From Dyadobacter fanqingshengii (GTDB lineage Bacteria > Bacteroidota > Bacteroidia > Cytophagales > Spirosomataceae), in contig NZ_CP098806.1 in assembly GCF_023822005.2 (NCBI RefSeq), positions 3,596,001-3,660,000 on the forward strand: 64,000 bases of DNA. The letters are read 5' to 3'. The position numbers and the translations under genes are program-made. The notes beneath the pieces were generated by a model. It ran no database searches, was not told where the DNA came from, and saw only the letters and a program-made list of their open reading frames with translations. Positions 1 through 7,851 of this stretch are shown here, piece after piece. Position 1 is the stretch's first letter; every line of letters starts with the position of its first letter.

Positions 1-118
1 ATGACTGAATTTTGAATGAGCGAATGACTGACCGGGTCGACGGTGCGATGAGTGAATAAAATGCAGGCGGCCGTGCGATAATTAGCCTATTGGCATGTTA
101 AATCTTCGTTTATCGACC

Positions 119-2026
119 TTAATACAGCATTCTGAATCTGATTGTGCCTTCTATGTCTTTCACTTCCTGAATGAATTCTTCGGTATAATCTTTGGCAATG
201 TCTACGATTACGTAACCAATATGCTCATTGGTTTTCAAATACTGACCTGTAATGTTGATATTGTTTTTACCAAAAATATGGTTCAGCTTCGCCAGAATTC
301 CCGGAACGTTTGCGTGAATGTGCAATAGTCGGTGGGAATCTTTCAGTTTCGGCAACTGCACTTCGGGGAAATTTACGCTTCCGTAAGAGCTGCCGTTGTT
401 CATGAATTCCAATAATTTGGATGGCACGAAATGACCAATGTTCTCCTGCGCTTCCTCGGTGCTTCCGCCAATGTGTGGTGTAAGGATCACGTTAGGCAAG
501 CCTCTTAATTCACTTTCAAAAATCTCGTCGTTCGTCTTTGGCTCTTTTGGAAACACGTCTACACCCGCTCCCGCCACTTTTCCACTCTTCACAGCATTTG
601 CCAGCGCCTGAATGTCCACAACGTGACCGCGTGACAGATTCAGGAAGATAACGCCGTCTTTCATCAGGTCAAATTCACGCTTGCCGATCAGGTTTGTATT
701 TTCCTTACGACCATCCACATGCATGCTAATCACGTCAGAAATAGCCAAAAGCTCTTCCAATGTGCTCACTTTTCTTGCATTACCCAGGGATAATTTCTCA
801 ACTGAATCGTAGAAATAAACTTCCATCCCAAGCGCTTCGGCCACAACCGAAAGTTGGGTCCCAATGCTTCCGTAACCTACCATTCCCAATTTCTTACCGC
901 GAACTTCAAAACTTCCGTTTGCCGATTTGTCCCAAATGCCCTTATGCAGCTGATTGCTCTTGCCAACAATGTTACGGATCAGCATAATCATTTCACCCAC
1001 GGCCAGTTCTACAACCGAACGGGTGTTGCTATATGGTGCATTAAAAACGGCAATTCCTTTTTTCGCAGCTTCTTCCAGATCAATTTGATTGGTTCCGATG
1101 CAGAATGCGCCAATCGCCATCAAACGGTTCGCATTATCCAGAACGCGCTTGGTAATGTTGGTTTTGGAACGAATCCCGATGATGGAAACATCCTTGATAC
1201 GCTCGCAAAGCTCATCTTCATCCAACGCACCTTTGACAAATTCTACATTAAAACCTTGCTCCTCGAACGCGCGCAGCGCCGCCGGATGCACGTTTTCAAG
1301 CAAAAGCACCTTGATCCGGCTCTTCGGATAAGACTGGCTTCTGCTCATTTTATTATCGTATAAAAAGTCATCAAATGACGTCGCAATGTGGTCTGCAACA
1401 GCCATCACCCGCGGACGCTCCACATTTTCTGTAAATGCGTAAAAGCGACTTGCCAGGCCTGATGCCTTTAATTCATAGTCTGTATAACCATCCCCAATGG
1501 CATAAACGTCGCCAGTCAGGTTCAGGGAAGAAAGCAGTTTGATCTTTCCGCCATCCGTTGAAAGCACATTTTCTTCATCTACCCCGGTAATGTTCCCGTC
1601 TTCATCGAATAGAAATTCATTGGCATAGACATGGTCCGCACGAATGCCCAATTCCGTTGCAACCGGCACAATAAACTCCTTGAAACCGCTTGATACAATA
1701 AATATCTGATCTGCATTTTCAGTCAAAAACTGCCTGTTACGCTGAAAAGAATCCGAAATTTTAGTTCTCAAAAAAGAAACCAGCTCCTGAATGTGGGAAC
1801 GGTTCGCCTTCAACAGCTCTATTCGCTGGCGAAGCCCGTCAGCAAACGACATTTCGCCATTCATGCCCTTATTTGTCAGATCAGCTATTTTCTGAACAAC
1901 CTGATCACGTTCTGGATGGCCATTTAAGGCGATCGCTGCTAATTCGTCGAGCCCTTCCACTTTCGTAAAAGTGCTGTCAAAATCAATGATAATGTACGGT
2001 GATGGATTAAGTGTTAATGTGGACAT
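119..2026 (-). CDS. serA: Fused HAD-IB phosphatase / D-3-phosphoglycerate dehydrogenase
   Basis: 635 aa, ATG start. Residues 1-230 form a SerB-like HAD phosphatase: DFDST at 15-19 (nucleophile Asp15 and Asp17), a VSSGF motif II near 110 and GDGYTD motif III near 178. From about 237 a phosphoglycerate dehydrogenase follows: Rossmann motif GYGSIG, catalytic Arg in IRSKTN, Glu in VFPKEP, His in TPHIGGS, and a C-terminal ACT domain (about 565-635) of the kind that binds serine for feedback inhibition. SerA proteins are usually 400-530 aa, so the extra N-terminus is a true added domain. It would cover the first and third steps of phosphorylated serine synthesis (3-phosphoglycerate oxidation and phosphoserine hydrolysis) in one cytoplasmic protein; the SerC aminotransferase is not nearby. 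The domain assignment is firm; phosphatase activity on phosphoserine is inferred. Confidence 0.92.
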   Translation of the reverse strand: MSTLTLNPSPYIIIDFDSTFTKVEGLDELAAIALNGHPERDQVVQKIADLTNKGMNGEMSFADGLRQRIELLKANRSHIQELVSFLRTKISDSFQRNRQFLTENADQIFIVSSGFKEFIVPVATELGIRADHVYANEFLFDEDGNITGVDEENVLSTDGGKIKLLSSLNLTGDVYAIGDGYTDYELKASGLASRFYAFTENVERPRVMAVADHIATSFDDFLYDNKMSRSQSYPKSRIKVLLLENVHPAALRAFEEQGFNVEFVKGALDEDELCERIKDVSIIGIRSKTNITKRVLDNANRLMAIGAFCIGTNQIDLEEAAKKGIAVFNAPYSNTRSVVELAVGEMIMLIRNIVGKSNQLHKGIWDKSANGSFEVRGKKLGMVGYGSIGTQLSVVAEALGMEVYFYDSVEKLSLGNARKVSTLEELLAISDVISMHVDGRKENTNLIGKREFDLMKDGVIFLNLSRGHVVDIQALANAVKSGKVAGAGVDVFPKEPKTNDEIFESELRGLPNVILTPHIGGSTEEAQENIGHFVPSKLLEFMNNGSSYGSVNFPEVQLPKLKDSHRLLHIHANVPGILAKLNHIFGKNNINITGQYLKTNEHIGYVIVDIAKDYTEEFIQEVKDIEGTIRFRMLY

Positions 2027-2135
2027 GAAACGGGAAATAACTGAATATTAATCGGTTAAATAGAATTGGTGTTAACAGCCGCAAAATTACGAATCTGAAA
2101 CATATCACACTAACAAAATAATATCTGAATCAGTT

Positions 2136-3107
2136 TTATCGTGAAAGAAACTCCAAAGCCCGCTCCTCTGACCAATAAACGCCGTTTTTCAACCTCCTTG
2201 GTCTGAATCCGCAATGTCCGCCATCTGGTGTCGCAACCAGACAAACCTGTGCATGGGCTTTCAGTTCTGCCAGCGGCAGGCTGCTATACGGCACAATCGG
2301 ATCGTTTTTAGCATTAATAACCATTGTTGGAATGGCTATGTCTCTGATGAAGAATTTAGAACTACACGCTTCGTAATAATGATCGGCACCATCGAACCCG
2401 TGCAGCGGGGCGGTAAAAATATGGTCGAAGTCGTAAAGCGTGCGGACGTGTTTTTGATCACTTACATTGATCCGGTCAGGAAAAAACGCAGCTTTTGCAT
2501 TCACTTTGGGTTTTAATGTATTCAAAAACCGATGCATATAGACCTTATTTTCAGGCTGTATAATAGAGAGGCTGCAAGCACGAAGATCCATGGGAACGCT
2601 GAAAACCAATGCGCTTTTAATTCTGCTGTCCAGGTCTGCACCCGATTCGCCGAGATATTTAAGCGTAAGGTTCCCGCCCAAACTAAATCCGAGCAAATGG
2701 ATCTGTTCATAATGCCTGGTTAATGCATTTTGAATAACGAGATCAAGATCCTCTGATGCGCCGCTGTGATAAAAGCGTGCGGTTTTGTTCATTTCGCCGC
2801 CGCAGCCACGAAAATTCCAGGCCAGGCAATCGAATCCATTCCTGTTTAAAAGCTTCACCATCCCTAAGATGTACTGCCGTGTGCTATTACCTTCGAGCCC
2901 GTGCGAAAGGATGGCGAGTTTCCCCGATTTCGCATTTTCGCCATAAGACCAATCCAGATCAAGAAAATCCTCGTCAGGTGTTACAATTCTTTCCCGGTGG
3001 TAAATAACACCGTTAACTTTCCGAAAAAGAGCGGGGTAAATGCTCTGAAAATGTCCGTTTGGAAGCCAGTAGGGCGATATAGTGCTTTCTGTTTCAATCA
3101 ATGGCAT
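2136..3107 (-). CDS. YheT-family alpha/beta hydrolase
   Basis: 323 aa, typical length of the YheT / EMB8 family of alpha/beta hydrolases. The nucleophile elbow GFSLGG, the acid Asp in NAKNDPIVP and the final His in TPDGGHCGF make a complete catalytic triad, and HGLEGNS is the oxyanion-side HG motif of the family. No signal peptide is seen, so it is likely cytoplasmic. The natural substrate of this family is poorly known; an ester or lipid substrate is only a family-level guess. It lies 109 bp upstream of the serA fusion on the same strand and could share its transcript. Its start is divergent from the cold-shock gene. Confidence 0.88.
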   Translation of the reverse strand: MPLIETESTISPYWLPNGHFQSIYPALFRKVNGVIYHRERIVTPDEDFLDLDWSYGENAKSGKLAILSHGLEGNSTRQYILGMVKLLNRNGFDCLAWNFRGCGGEMNKTARFYHSGASEDLDLVIQNALTRHYEQIHLLGFSLGGNLTLKYLGESGADLDSRIKSALVFSVPMDLRACSLSIIQPENKVYMHRFLNTLKPKVNAKAAFFPDRINVSDQKHVRTLYDFDHIFTAPLHGFDGADHYYEACSSKFFIRDIAIPTMVINAKNDPIVPYSSLPLAELKAHAQVCLVATPDGGHCGFRPRRLKNGVYWSEERALEFLSR

Positions 3108-3162
3108 GCGACAAAGATTATTGAATTAACTAGAATAATTCTAAGCGTTTTTTAATTTTATT

Positions 3163-3193
3163 ATTGCATTTATACTTTTTCTGTATACATTTG
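3163..3193 (+). promoter_or_regulatory. Predicted promoter of the cold-shock gene
   Basis: ATTG at 3163-3166, 19 bases, then TACATTTG at 3186-3193, which fits the Bacteroidota primary sigma consensus TTTG-N19-21-TAnnTTTG with one mismatch in the -33 element. It predicts a leader of about 20 nt before the ATG at 3221, which is short for a cold-shock mRNA. Confidence 0.6.
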
Positions 3194-3220
3194 GTTTTTA
3201 AAAATATAAGATCAATACTA

Positions 3221-3412
3221 ATGGCAGAAGGTACAGTAAAGTTTTTCAATGATTCCAAAGGATTTGGATTCATTCAACCATCAACTGGTGAAAAAGACAT
3301 TTTCGTTCACGTTTCAGGTCTTCAAGACGACATCCGTGAGAATGACAAAGTGTCTTACGACGTAGAAAATGGAAAAAAAGGTCTAAACGCTGTTAACGTT
3401 CGCGTTATCTAA
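3221..3412 (+). CDS. cspA: Cold-shock domain protein (CspA family)
   Basis: 63 aa. The start is the ATG at 3221 giving MAEGTVKFF; a longer frame from 3164 has a non-conserved extension with an alternative start and would overlap the promoter. The protein carries RNP1 (KGFGFI) and RNP2 (IFVHVS), the two single-stranded nucleic acid binding motifs of the OB-fold cold-shock domain, and nothing else. It is expected to act as a cytoplasmic RNA chaperone. It faces a DEAD-box helicase gene across a shared terminator; both types of protein commonly act on RNA structure in the cold. Confidence 0.95.
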   Translation: MAEGTVKFFNDSKGFGFIQPSTGEKDIFVHVSGLQDDIRENDKVSYDVENGKKGLNAVNVRVI

Positions 3413-3436
3413 GTTTAGTCATAATAAGACATTTCG

Positions 3437-3465
3437 AAAGCATGCTGAACCGCATGCTTTTTTTA
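3437..3465 (+). terminator. Rho-independent terminator after cspA
   Basis: Perfect 8-bp stem AAGCATGC (3438-3445) and GCATGCTT (3452-3459) with a TGAACC loop, followed by a run of T. It is placed 25 nt after the cspA stop; the A residues on the left arm may let it also serve the convergent helicase gene. Confidence 0.85.
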
Positions 3466-3490
3466 TGCCCTTTCCGCTCGCTTGTCGTTA

Positions 3491-4807
3491 CTATCTCGCT
3501 ACTTCTATTTTGTATTTCTTCCCTTTCATTTTTTCCGGGGCAATCAATTGCAGCATTGCCTTTGCTTTTCCACGTTTCACTGCCGCAAATGATATGTTGT
3601 CTTTCACCTCGATCAGGCCAAGGTCTTGCTTTTCGAGTTTGCCTTTTTGTAAAAGAAAGCCCACAATGTCCATTTTATTGAGCTTGCTTTTCTTGCCCCC
3701 GCTGATGTAAATGGTTACCCAATCCGAAACCGGCGGCGCAGCGAATTTTGCCGGAAGATCCAGGACCTTGGGCTTGCTGGAAATATATTCTGGCAATTTA
3801 TCTTCCTTATCCATTAAAATATAGGCCGTTCCCTCGGCCAGCATGCGCGCCGTGCGGCCGTTCCTATGCGTGAACTCGTCGCCTTTCATGGGCAGCTCGA
3901 AGTGGATCACGTGTTTCATGTCCGGAATGTCCAGGCCGCGTGCTGCAAGGTCTGTTGCTGCCAAAAACAATACGGAGCCGTTGCGAAAACGGATTAATGT
4001 GCGTTCGCGGTCTTCTTGTTCGAGTTTACCGTGAAAATAGGCACAATCAATGCCTTCTTCTTTCACTACGGCGCTGATGCGTTCGACAGAATCCCTTTGG
4101 TTACAGAAGATCAATGTTGATTCGGCGCCTAAAAAGCTCAATAACTTCACCAGCGTTGTCATTTTGTCCTTTTCAGCCAAAACCTGGACAACTGTAAGTC
4201 CCGCGCTCTTATTTTTATTTGTTACAAAATCAACGGTAACAGGCGCCTTAATGCTTGTAAATGAAGGAATTTTAGTGGTCGTAGCGGAGACCAGAACCTT
4301 TTTCTTCACATTTCTCAAATTCCGGACGATCTCAGACATTTCTTCCTGGAACCCGAGTTCGAGGGATTTATCAAACTCGTCCAAAATAAGCGTGGAAATA
4401 TGTCTGCCGGTAAATGAATTTCTGCGAATGTGGTCCAGAATGCGGCCTGGCGTTCCTACGATCAACGCGGGCGCTTCCACAAGGCTTCGAATTTCTGTCC
4501 GCATATCGTGACCGCCATAGCAGCACGTAACCTTAAACCCGGTCGACATTTTCTTCCAAACCTGTTCGATTTGCAGTGCGAGCTCGCGTGTAGGAACTAT
4601 GACCATGCATTGCACGTGATCGGTTTCCAGCTTTAAAAAGGACGCAACCGGAAGTAAAAAGGCGAGCGTTTTTCCCGAGCCAGTCGGTGCGAGCAGCACG
4701 ACTTCGCTATTCTGCTGAATGGCCTCATTCGCCTGCTGCTGCATTTCGTTCAGCTCGGTAATGCCCAGGCCAGCGAGATTTATTGTAGTATTTTCCGGAT
4801 TTGTCAT
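3491..4807 (-). CDS. DEAD-box family RNA helicase, DbpA-like
   Basis: 438 aa, ATG at 4807 (a TTG two codons upstream is less likely). Motifs in order: Q motif near 23, Walker A APTGSGKT at 40-47, PTRELA at 72-77, TPGR at 119-122, motif II as DEFD at 143-146 instead of DEAD, SAT, then a second RecA domain with TDLAARGLD and HRNGRTAR (motif VI). The last 70 residues resemble the DbpA-type RNA-binding domain, which in E. coli DbpA recognises 23S rRNA hairpin 92. It is likely an ATP-dependent RNA helicase for ribosome assembly; the rRNA target is an inference. The DEFD variant keeps both acidic residues needed for Mg-ATP. Confidence 0.9.
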   Translation of the reverse strand: MTNPENTTINLAGLGITELNEMQQQANEAIQQNSEVVLLAPTGSGKTLAFLLPVASFLKLETDHVQCMVIVPTRELALQIEQVWKKMSTGFKVTCCYGGHDMRTEIRSLVEAPALIVGTPGRILDHIRRNSFTGRHISTLILDEFDKSLELGFQEEMSEIVRNLRNVKKKVLVSATTTKIPSFTSIKAPVTVDFVTNKNKSAGLTVVQVLAEKDKMTTLVKLLSFLGAESTLIFCNQRDSVERISAVVKEEGIDCAYFHGKLEQEDRERTLIRFRNGSVLFLAATDLAARGLDIPDMKHVIHFELPMKGDEFTHRNGRTARMLAEGTAYILMDKEDKLPEYISSKPKVLDLPAKFAAPPVSDWVTIYISGGKKSKLNKMDIVGFLLQKGKLEKQDLGLIEVKDNISFAAVKRGKAKAMLQLIAPEKMKGKKYKIEVAR

Positions 4808-4825
4808 GGCCAAAGATAACAGTTA

Positions 4826-4895
4826 GCCCCGGATTAAAATCCGGGGCAATGTAAATCCGGGCTGGATTAAATACGGGGCAATTGAAGTTTGGGCT
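4826..4895. repeat. Intergenic imperfect tandem repeat with internal palindrome
   Basis: Between the helicase start and the GroES-like stop lie two degenerate copies of a 32-33 nt unit (4831-4863 and 4864-4895), both beginning GGATTAAA and containing CGGGGCAAT. The first copy with its left flank forms a perfect 10-bp inverted repeat, GCCCCGGATT (4826-4835) and AATCCGGGGC (4838-4847). It could be a small mobile-type intergenic repeat or act as a processing/termination hairpin; no gene fits here. Confidence 0.6.
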
Positions 4896-4896
4896 G

Positions 4897-5277
4897 TTAA
4901 TCGTACAAATCCTCCGAGCGTTCCAGCATTAAAATGGAAGCTTGCGGAACGATGACATATTTTTGTCCGTCATATTCCAAATCAATGGCATTACGCTGCA
5001 AATAGATGGCCAAATCACCTTCCTTGGACTGCAAAGGCATATATTTAACTTTTTCCTCCGTTTCTTTCCAGGGCTCATCTTCTGCCGCAACAGGAATCGG
5101 ATATCCCGGCCCTACTTTGATCACGTAACCACTTTGCACCTGCTCCCTTTCCGTTACGGTCGGAGGCAGATAAAGGCCACTGTTTGTGCGGTCACTCGGA
5201 CTTTTCGGGCGAATCAAAACACGATCTCCTACCACTATGAGGCTTCTTAACTTATTGTCAGCTGTTACTTCGTACAT
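4897..5277 (-). CDS. GroES-like (Cpn10 fold) co-chaperonin homologue
   Basis: 126 aa, longer than classical GroES (about 95 aa). The N-terminus (VVGDRVLIRPKSP) and the C-terminus (KEGDLAIYLQRNAIDLEYDGQKYVIVPQASILML) follow the Cpn10 barrel, while the middle, where the mobile loop normally sits, reads SDRTNSGLYLPPT and is followed by an extra insert rich in Pro, Glu and Lys. There is no groEL beside it, so it is probably a second, divergent paralogue rather than the housekeeping groES. It could assist a chaperonin or have left that role; I cannot decide. It is the next gene after the glycan operon on the same strand, 92 bp downstream of the acyltransferase. Confidence 0.8.
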   Translation of the reverse strand: MYEVTADNKLRSLIVVGDRVLIRPKSPSDRTNSGLYLPPTVTEREQVQSGYVIKVGPGYPIPVAAEDEPWKETEEKVKYMPLQSKEGDLAIYLQRNAIDLEYDGQKYVIVPQASILMLERSEDLYD

Positions 5278-5369
5278 TTTATTAAAACTTTAATCTAAAA
5301 GGACGTTGATCATCCCTCCCATTTCTGGTAACAAATATTTAAGCGCAAATGTTTTTCCTTTTCTCTTCC

Positions 5370-6830
5370 TTAAAACTGAAAATAAATGAACTGGTTTTCA
5401 GTGATAACGCCCAAAAAGTAAGTCAGGAAGGCAATGATGGGGAATAATATAAAAAATACGGCTGTGCTGGCAGTTGGTATTTTTTCAAAGTAATGTTCTT
5501 TCCAAAGCAAAAAACCAATCAGGAAAACGCAGAACCACATTTCGACCTGGTTGAAAGGGCTTGATATTTGGTCGGAAAATGAAAGGTTGCCAATTTTCTC
5601 AAAAATTACCATCGAGCGGCTCAGCGAATTTCGGAAAAATATCCAGGCTAATGTGACTAAGGCAAAGGTCAGCAGCACATTAACTGCTCGAATTAAAAAG
5701 TTGTCCGGAATTTGAATGTTCGCCTTCTTTAAATACTTATCTCGTAAAGACGCCATGATCTGGTAAAACCCGTGCAAGGCGCCCCAAATCACAAAACTCC
5801 AACTCGTTCCATGCCATAACCCGCTGACCATGAACACGATCATTTGGTTGCGGTATTTCATAAATTCTCCGTTCCGGTTGCCTCCGAGTGGAATGTATAA
5901 ATAATCCCGGAACCATGTTGATAGCGAAATATGCCATCTTCCCCAGAATTCGGGAATGGATCTGGACTCATAAGGAGACCGGAAATTATCCATTAATGTA
6001 AAGCCCATCACCCGCGCGGCGCCAATCGCAATGTCGGAATAGCCGGAAAAGTCGCAATAGATTTGAAAAGAATAAAACGCTGTGGCTGTCAGCAATGTAA
6101 GCCCATTATGGTCCGAAGCCGGATCGTAGGCATAATCCACGAAAACGGAAAGCCGGTCGGCAATGACCATTTTCTTGAAAAACCCGAAGGCCATCTGTAT
6201 TAACCCTGACTTCACCAGCTCAAAATCATATTTGAAATACGAATGAAACTGGAAAAGCATGTTTTGCGGGCGCTCGATCGGCCCGGCGACCAGCTGCGGG
6301 TAAAACATCACATACAATGCATAAATACCAAAGTTTCGCTCGGCGGTTTGGTTGCCGCGATAGACTTCAATGGTATAACTCATGGCCTGAAATGTGTGAA
6401 AAGACAAGCCAATCGGAAGCAGGACTTTCCCTTCGCCAGTTGTCATCCATTCTGCTATGCGACTGGGAATGAGCCTGGTTAATGCAGGAACAGCCGGTCG
6501 TAAATCGAAACTCGCCAGCACGCTGTTGACGGAATCCTGTAAAAAATCGTAATACTTGAAGAATGCAAGAATGCCGATGTTGGAGATTAAACTGATGATC
6601 AGCAGCAGCTTTTTTCGTTTTTGATCAGTCGATTGTTCAATCCAAATCCCTGCATAATAGTCGATTACGATGGTTCCAAACAGGATCAGGATAAAGATCG
6701 GCTTGAAAACCATGTAAAAGTAGCAACTGGCTGCCAGCAAAAGCATCCAGCGCCCACGCCACGACAAGCTGAAATATGCCAGCGTGACAACAATAAAGAA
6801 GATAATGAATTGTATATCGGTAAACAGCAT
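5370..6830 (-). CDS. MBOAT O-acyltransferase (AlgI-like)
   Basis: 486 aa polytopic membrane protein of the MBOAT family, close in length and motif to AlgI of alginate acetylation. The conserved WGRWHIS motif and the invariant His in SGLWHGTSW near residue 338 are both present. The family moves acyl groups, often acetyl, from the cytoplasm to extracytoplasmic sugars or lipids. It starts 4 bp after the stop of a polyprenyl-phosphate glycosyltransferase and is last in a five-gene block of sugar-modifying membrane proteins, so O-acetylation of the same surface glycan is the likely job. No AlgJ/AlgX-like SGNH partner is present in the window. Its acceptor is unknown. Confidence 0.9.
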   Translation of the reverse strand: MLFTDIQFIIFFIVVTLAYFSLSWRGRWMLLLAASCYFYMVFKPIFILILFGTIVIDYYAGIWIEQSTDQKRKKLLLIISLISNIGILAFFKYYDFLQDSVNSVLASFDLRPAVPALTRLIPSRIAEWMTTGEGKVLLPIGLSFHTFQAMSYTIEVYRGNQTAERNFGIYALYVMFYPQLVAGPIERPQNMLFQFHSYFKYDFELVKSGLIQMAFGFFKKMVIADRLSVFVDYAYDPASDHNGLTLLTATAFYSFQIYCDFSGYSDIAIGAARVMGFTLMDNFRSPYESRSIPEFWGRWHISLSTWFRDYLYIPLGGNRNGEFMKYRNQMIVFMVSGLWHGTSWSFVIWGALHGFYQIMASLRDKYLKKANIQIPDNFLIRAVNVLLTFALVTLAWIFFRNSLSRSMVIFEKIGNLSFSDQISSPFNQVEMWFCVFLIGFLLWKEHYFEKIPTASTAVFFILFPIIAFLTYFLGVITENQFIYFQF

Positions 6831-6834
6831 CAGT

Positions 6835-7782
6835 TCAAATGTACTCTCGGTTGACTATTTCTTCCTTAATAATGAACAAAGGGCGATTTTTGGACTGAAA
6901 AAATATGCGGAGCACGTATTCCCCGATGATGCCCAGCGCCAGTAACTGCACGCCGCTGAACAGAATTATAACAAAAAGCAAGGATGTGAAACCCTCAATC
7001 ACGTGGGCAAAAAACATCTTTTTGACGACAACAACAATAAAATAGAACAGAGAAATCAAGATTGCAGTAACGCCTACCCTGCTCATGAATTTAATCGGGA
7101 ATTCACTGAAATTGAAAATCCCGTTATAAGCCAGTTGAAATAATTGCTTGAACGAATATTTGGATTCTCCCGCGGCCCGTGCGTCTCTTTCGTACTCAAA
7201 ACCAACCTGCTTGAAACCGATCCAGGAGCGCATTCCCCTTAAATAACGGCTTTCCTCGGGCATTTTATTCAAAACATCCACAACCCGGCGACTGATCAAT
7301 GCAAAATCACCACTGTCCAGCGGAATTTCAACATAGGAAATGGAGCGCAAAATTCGATAGAACAAATGATAGCCCATTTTCTTCACAAAACCTTCCTTAC
7401 GCTTCTTGCGAACTGCGTAAACGACGTCGTTTCCTTCTTTTAATAATTTATAAAAATCCGGAAGCAACTCTGGTGGGTCCTGCAAATCACCGTCAATCAC
7501 GAAAAGTGCCTCAGTTCCTCTTGCTGCGGCAATTCCGGCTGTCAATGCGAGCTGGTGGCCGTGGTTTCTGGAAAGAAAAACACCGTGGTAACGCTCGTCT
7601 GTTAATGCCAGCTGCCTGATTTTGAGCGCCGTATCATCCCGGCTTCCGTCGTCGATCAGCACAACTTCAATAGCAAGCGGACTGGAATCCATCAATGCAT
7701 TGATTCGCTGAATGAGCATCGGAAACGACTCTGACTCATTATAAAGCGGGGCGACAATGGAAATCTGAGGGATTTGAGACAT
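6835..7782 (-). CDS. Polyprenyl-phosphate glycosyltransferase, GT2 (GtrB/DPM1-like), second copy
   Basis: 315 aa. Residues 1-225 are a GT-A fold GT2 domain with SIVAPLYNE at the start, DDGS in the nucleotide-binding strand and DGDLQDPP carrying the DxD-type metal motif near 97. Two hydrophobic segments follow (about 230-255 and 265-290), the arrangement of GtrB and ArnC type enzymes, which load a sugar from a nucleotide donor onto undecaprenyl phosphate at the inner membrane. It is separated by 4 bp from the MBOAT gene and by 69 bp from a large membrane protein gene. The paralogue at 10965 has the same domain plan, so the operon holds two lipid-linked sugar donors. The sugar is not predictable from sequence alone. 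Confidence 0.9.
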   Translation of the reverse strand: MSQIPQISIVAPLYNESESFPMLIQRINALMDSSPLAIEVVLIDDGSRDDTALKIRQLALTDERYHGVFLSRNHGHQLALTAGIAAARGTEALFVIDGDLQDPPELLPDFYKLLKEGNDVVYAVRKKRKEGFVKKMGYHLFYRILRSISYVEIPLDSGDFALISRRVVDVLNKMPEESRYLRGMRSWIGFKQVGFEYERDARAAGESKYSFKQLFQLAYNGIFNFSEFPIKFMSRVGVTAILISLFYFIVVVVKKMFFAHVIEGFTSLLFVIILFSGVQLLALGIIGEYVLRIFFQSKNRPLFIIKEEIVNREYI

Positions 7783-7851
7783 TCTTCTGTTTGGCTATTT
7801 GCTATGGCGGCAAAAATACACCTTTAAGCGCATATCAAGTGTGCAAATTAT

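Noticed and set aside
1..118. Degenerate TGAATGA-type repeats at the left edge
   Set aside because: Too short and irregular to call a repeat array; no gene or promoter can be supported there.
854..1363. 169-codon open frame antisense to the serA fusion
   Set aside because: Mirrors the coding strand of a conserved enzyme; composition rich in Asn, Phe and His as expected for a shadow.
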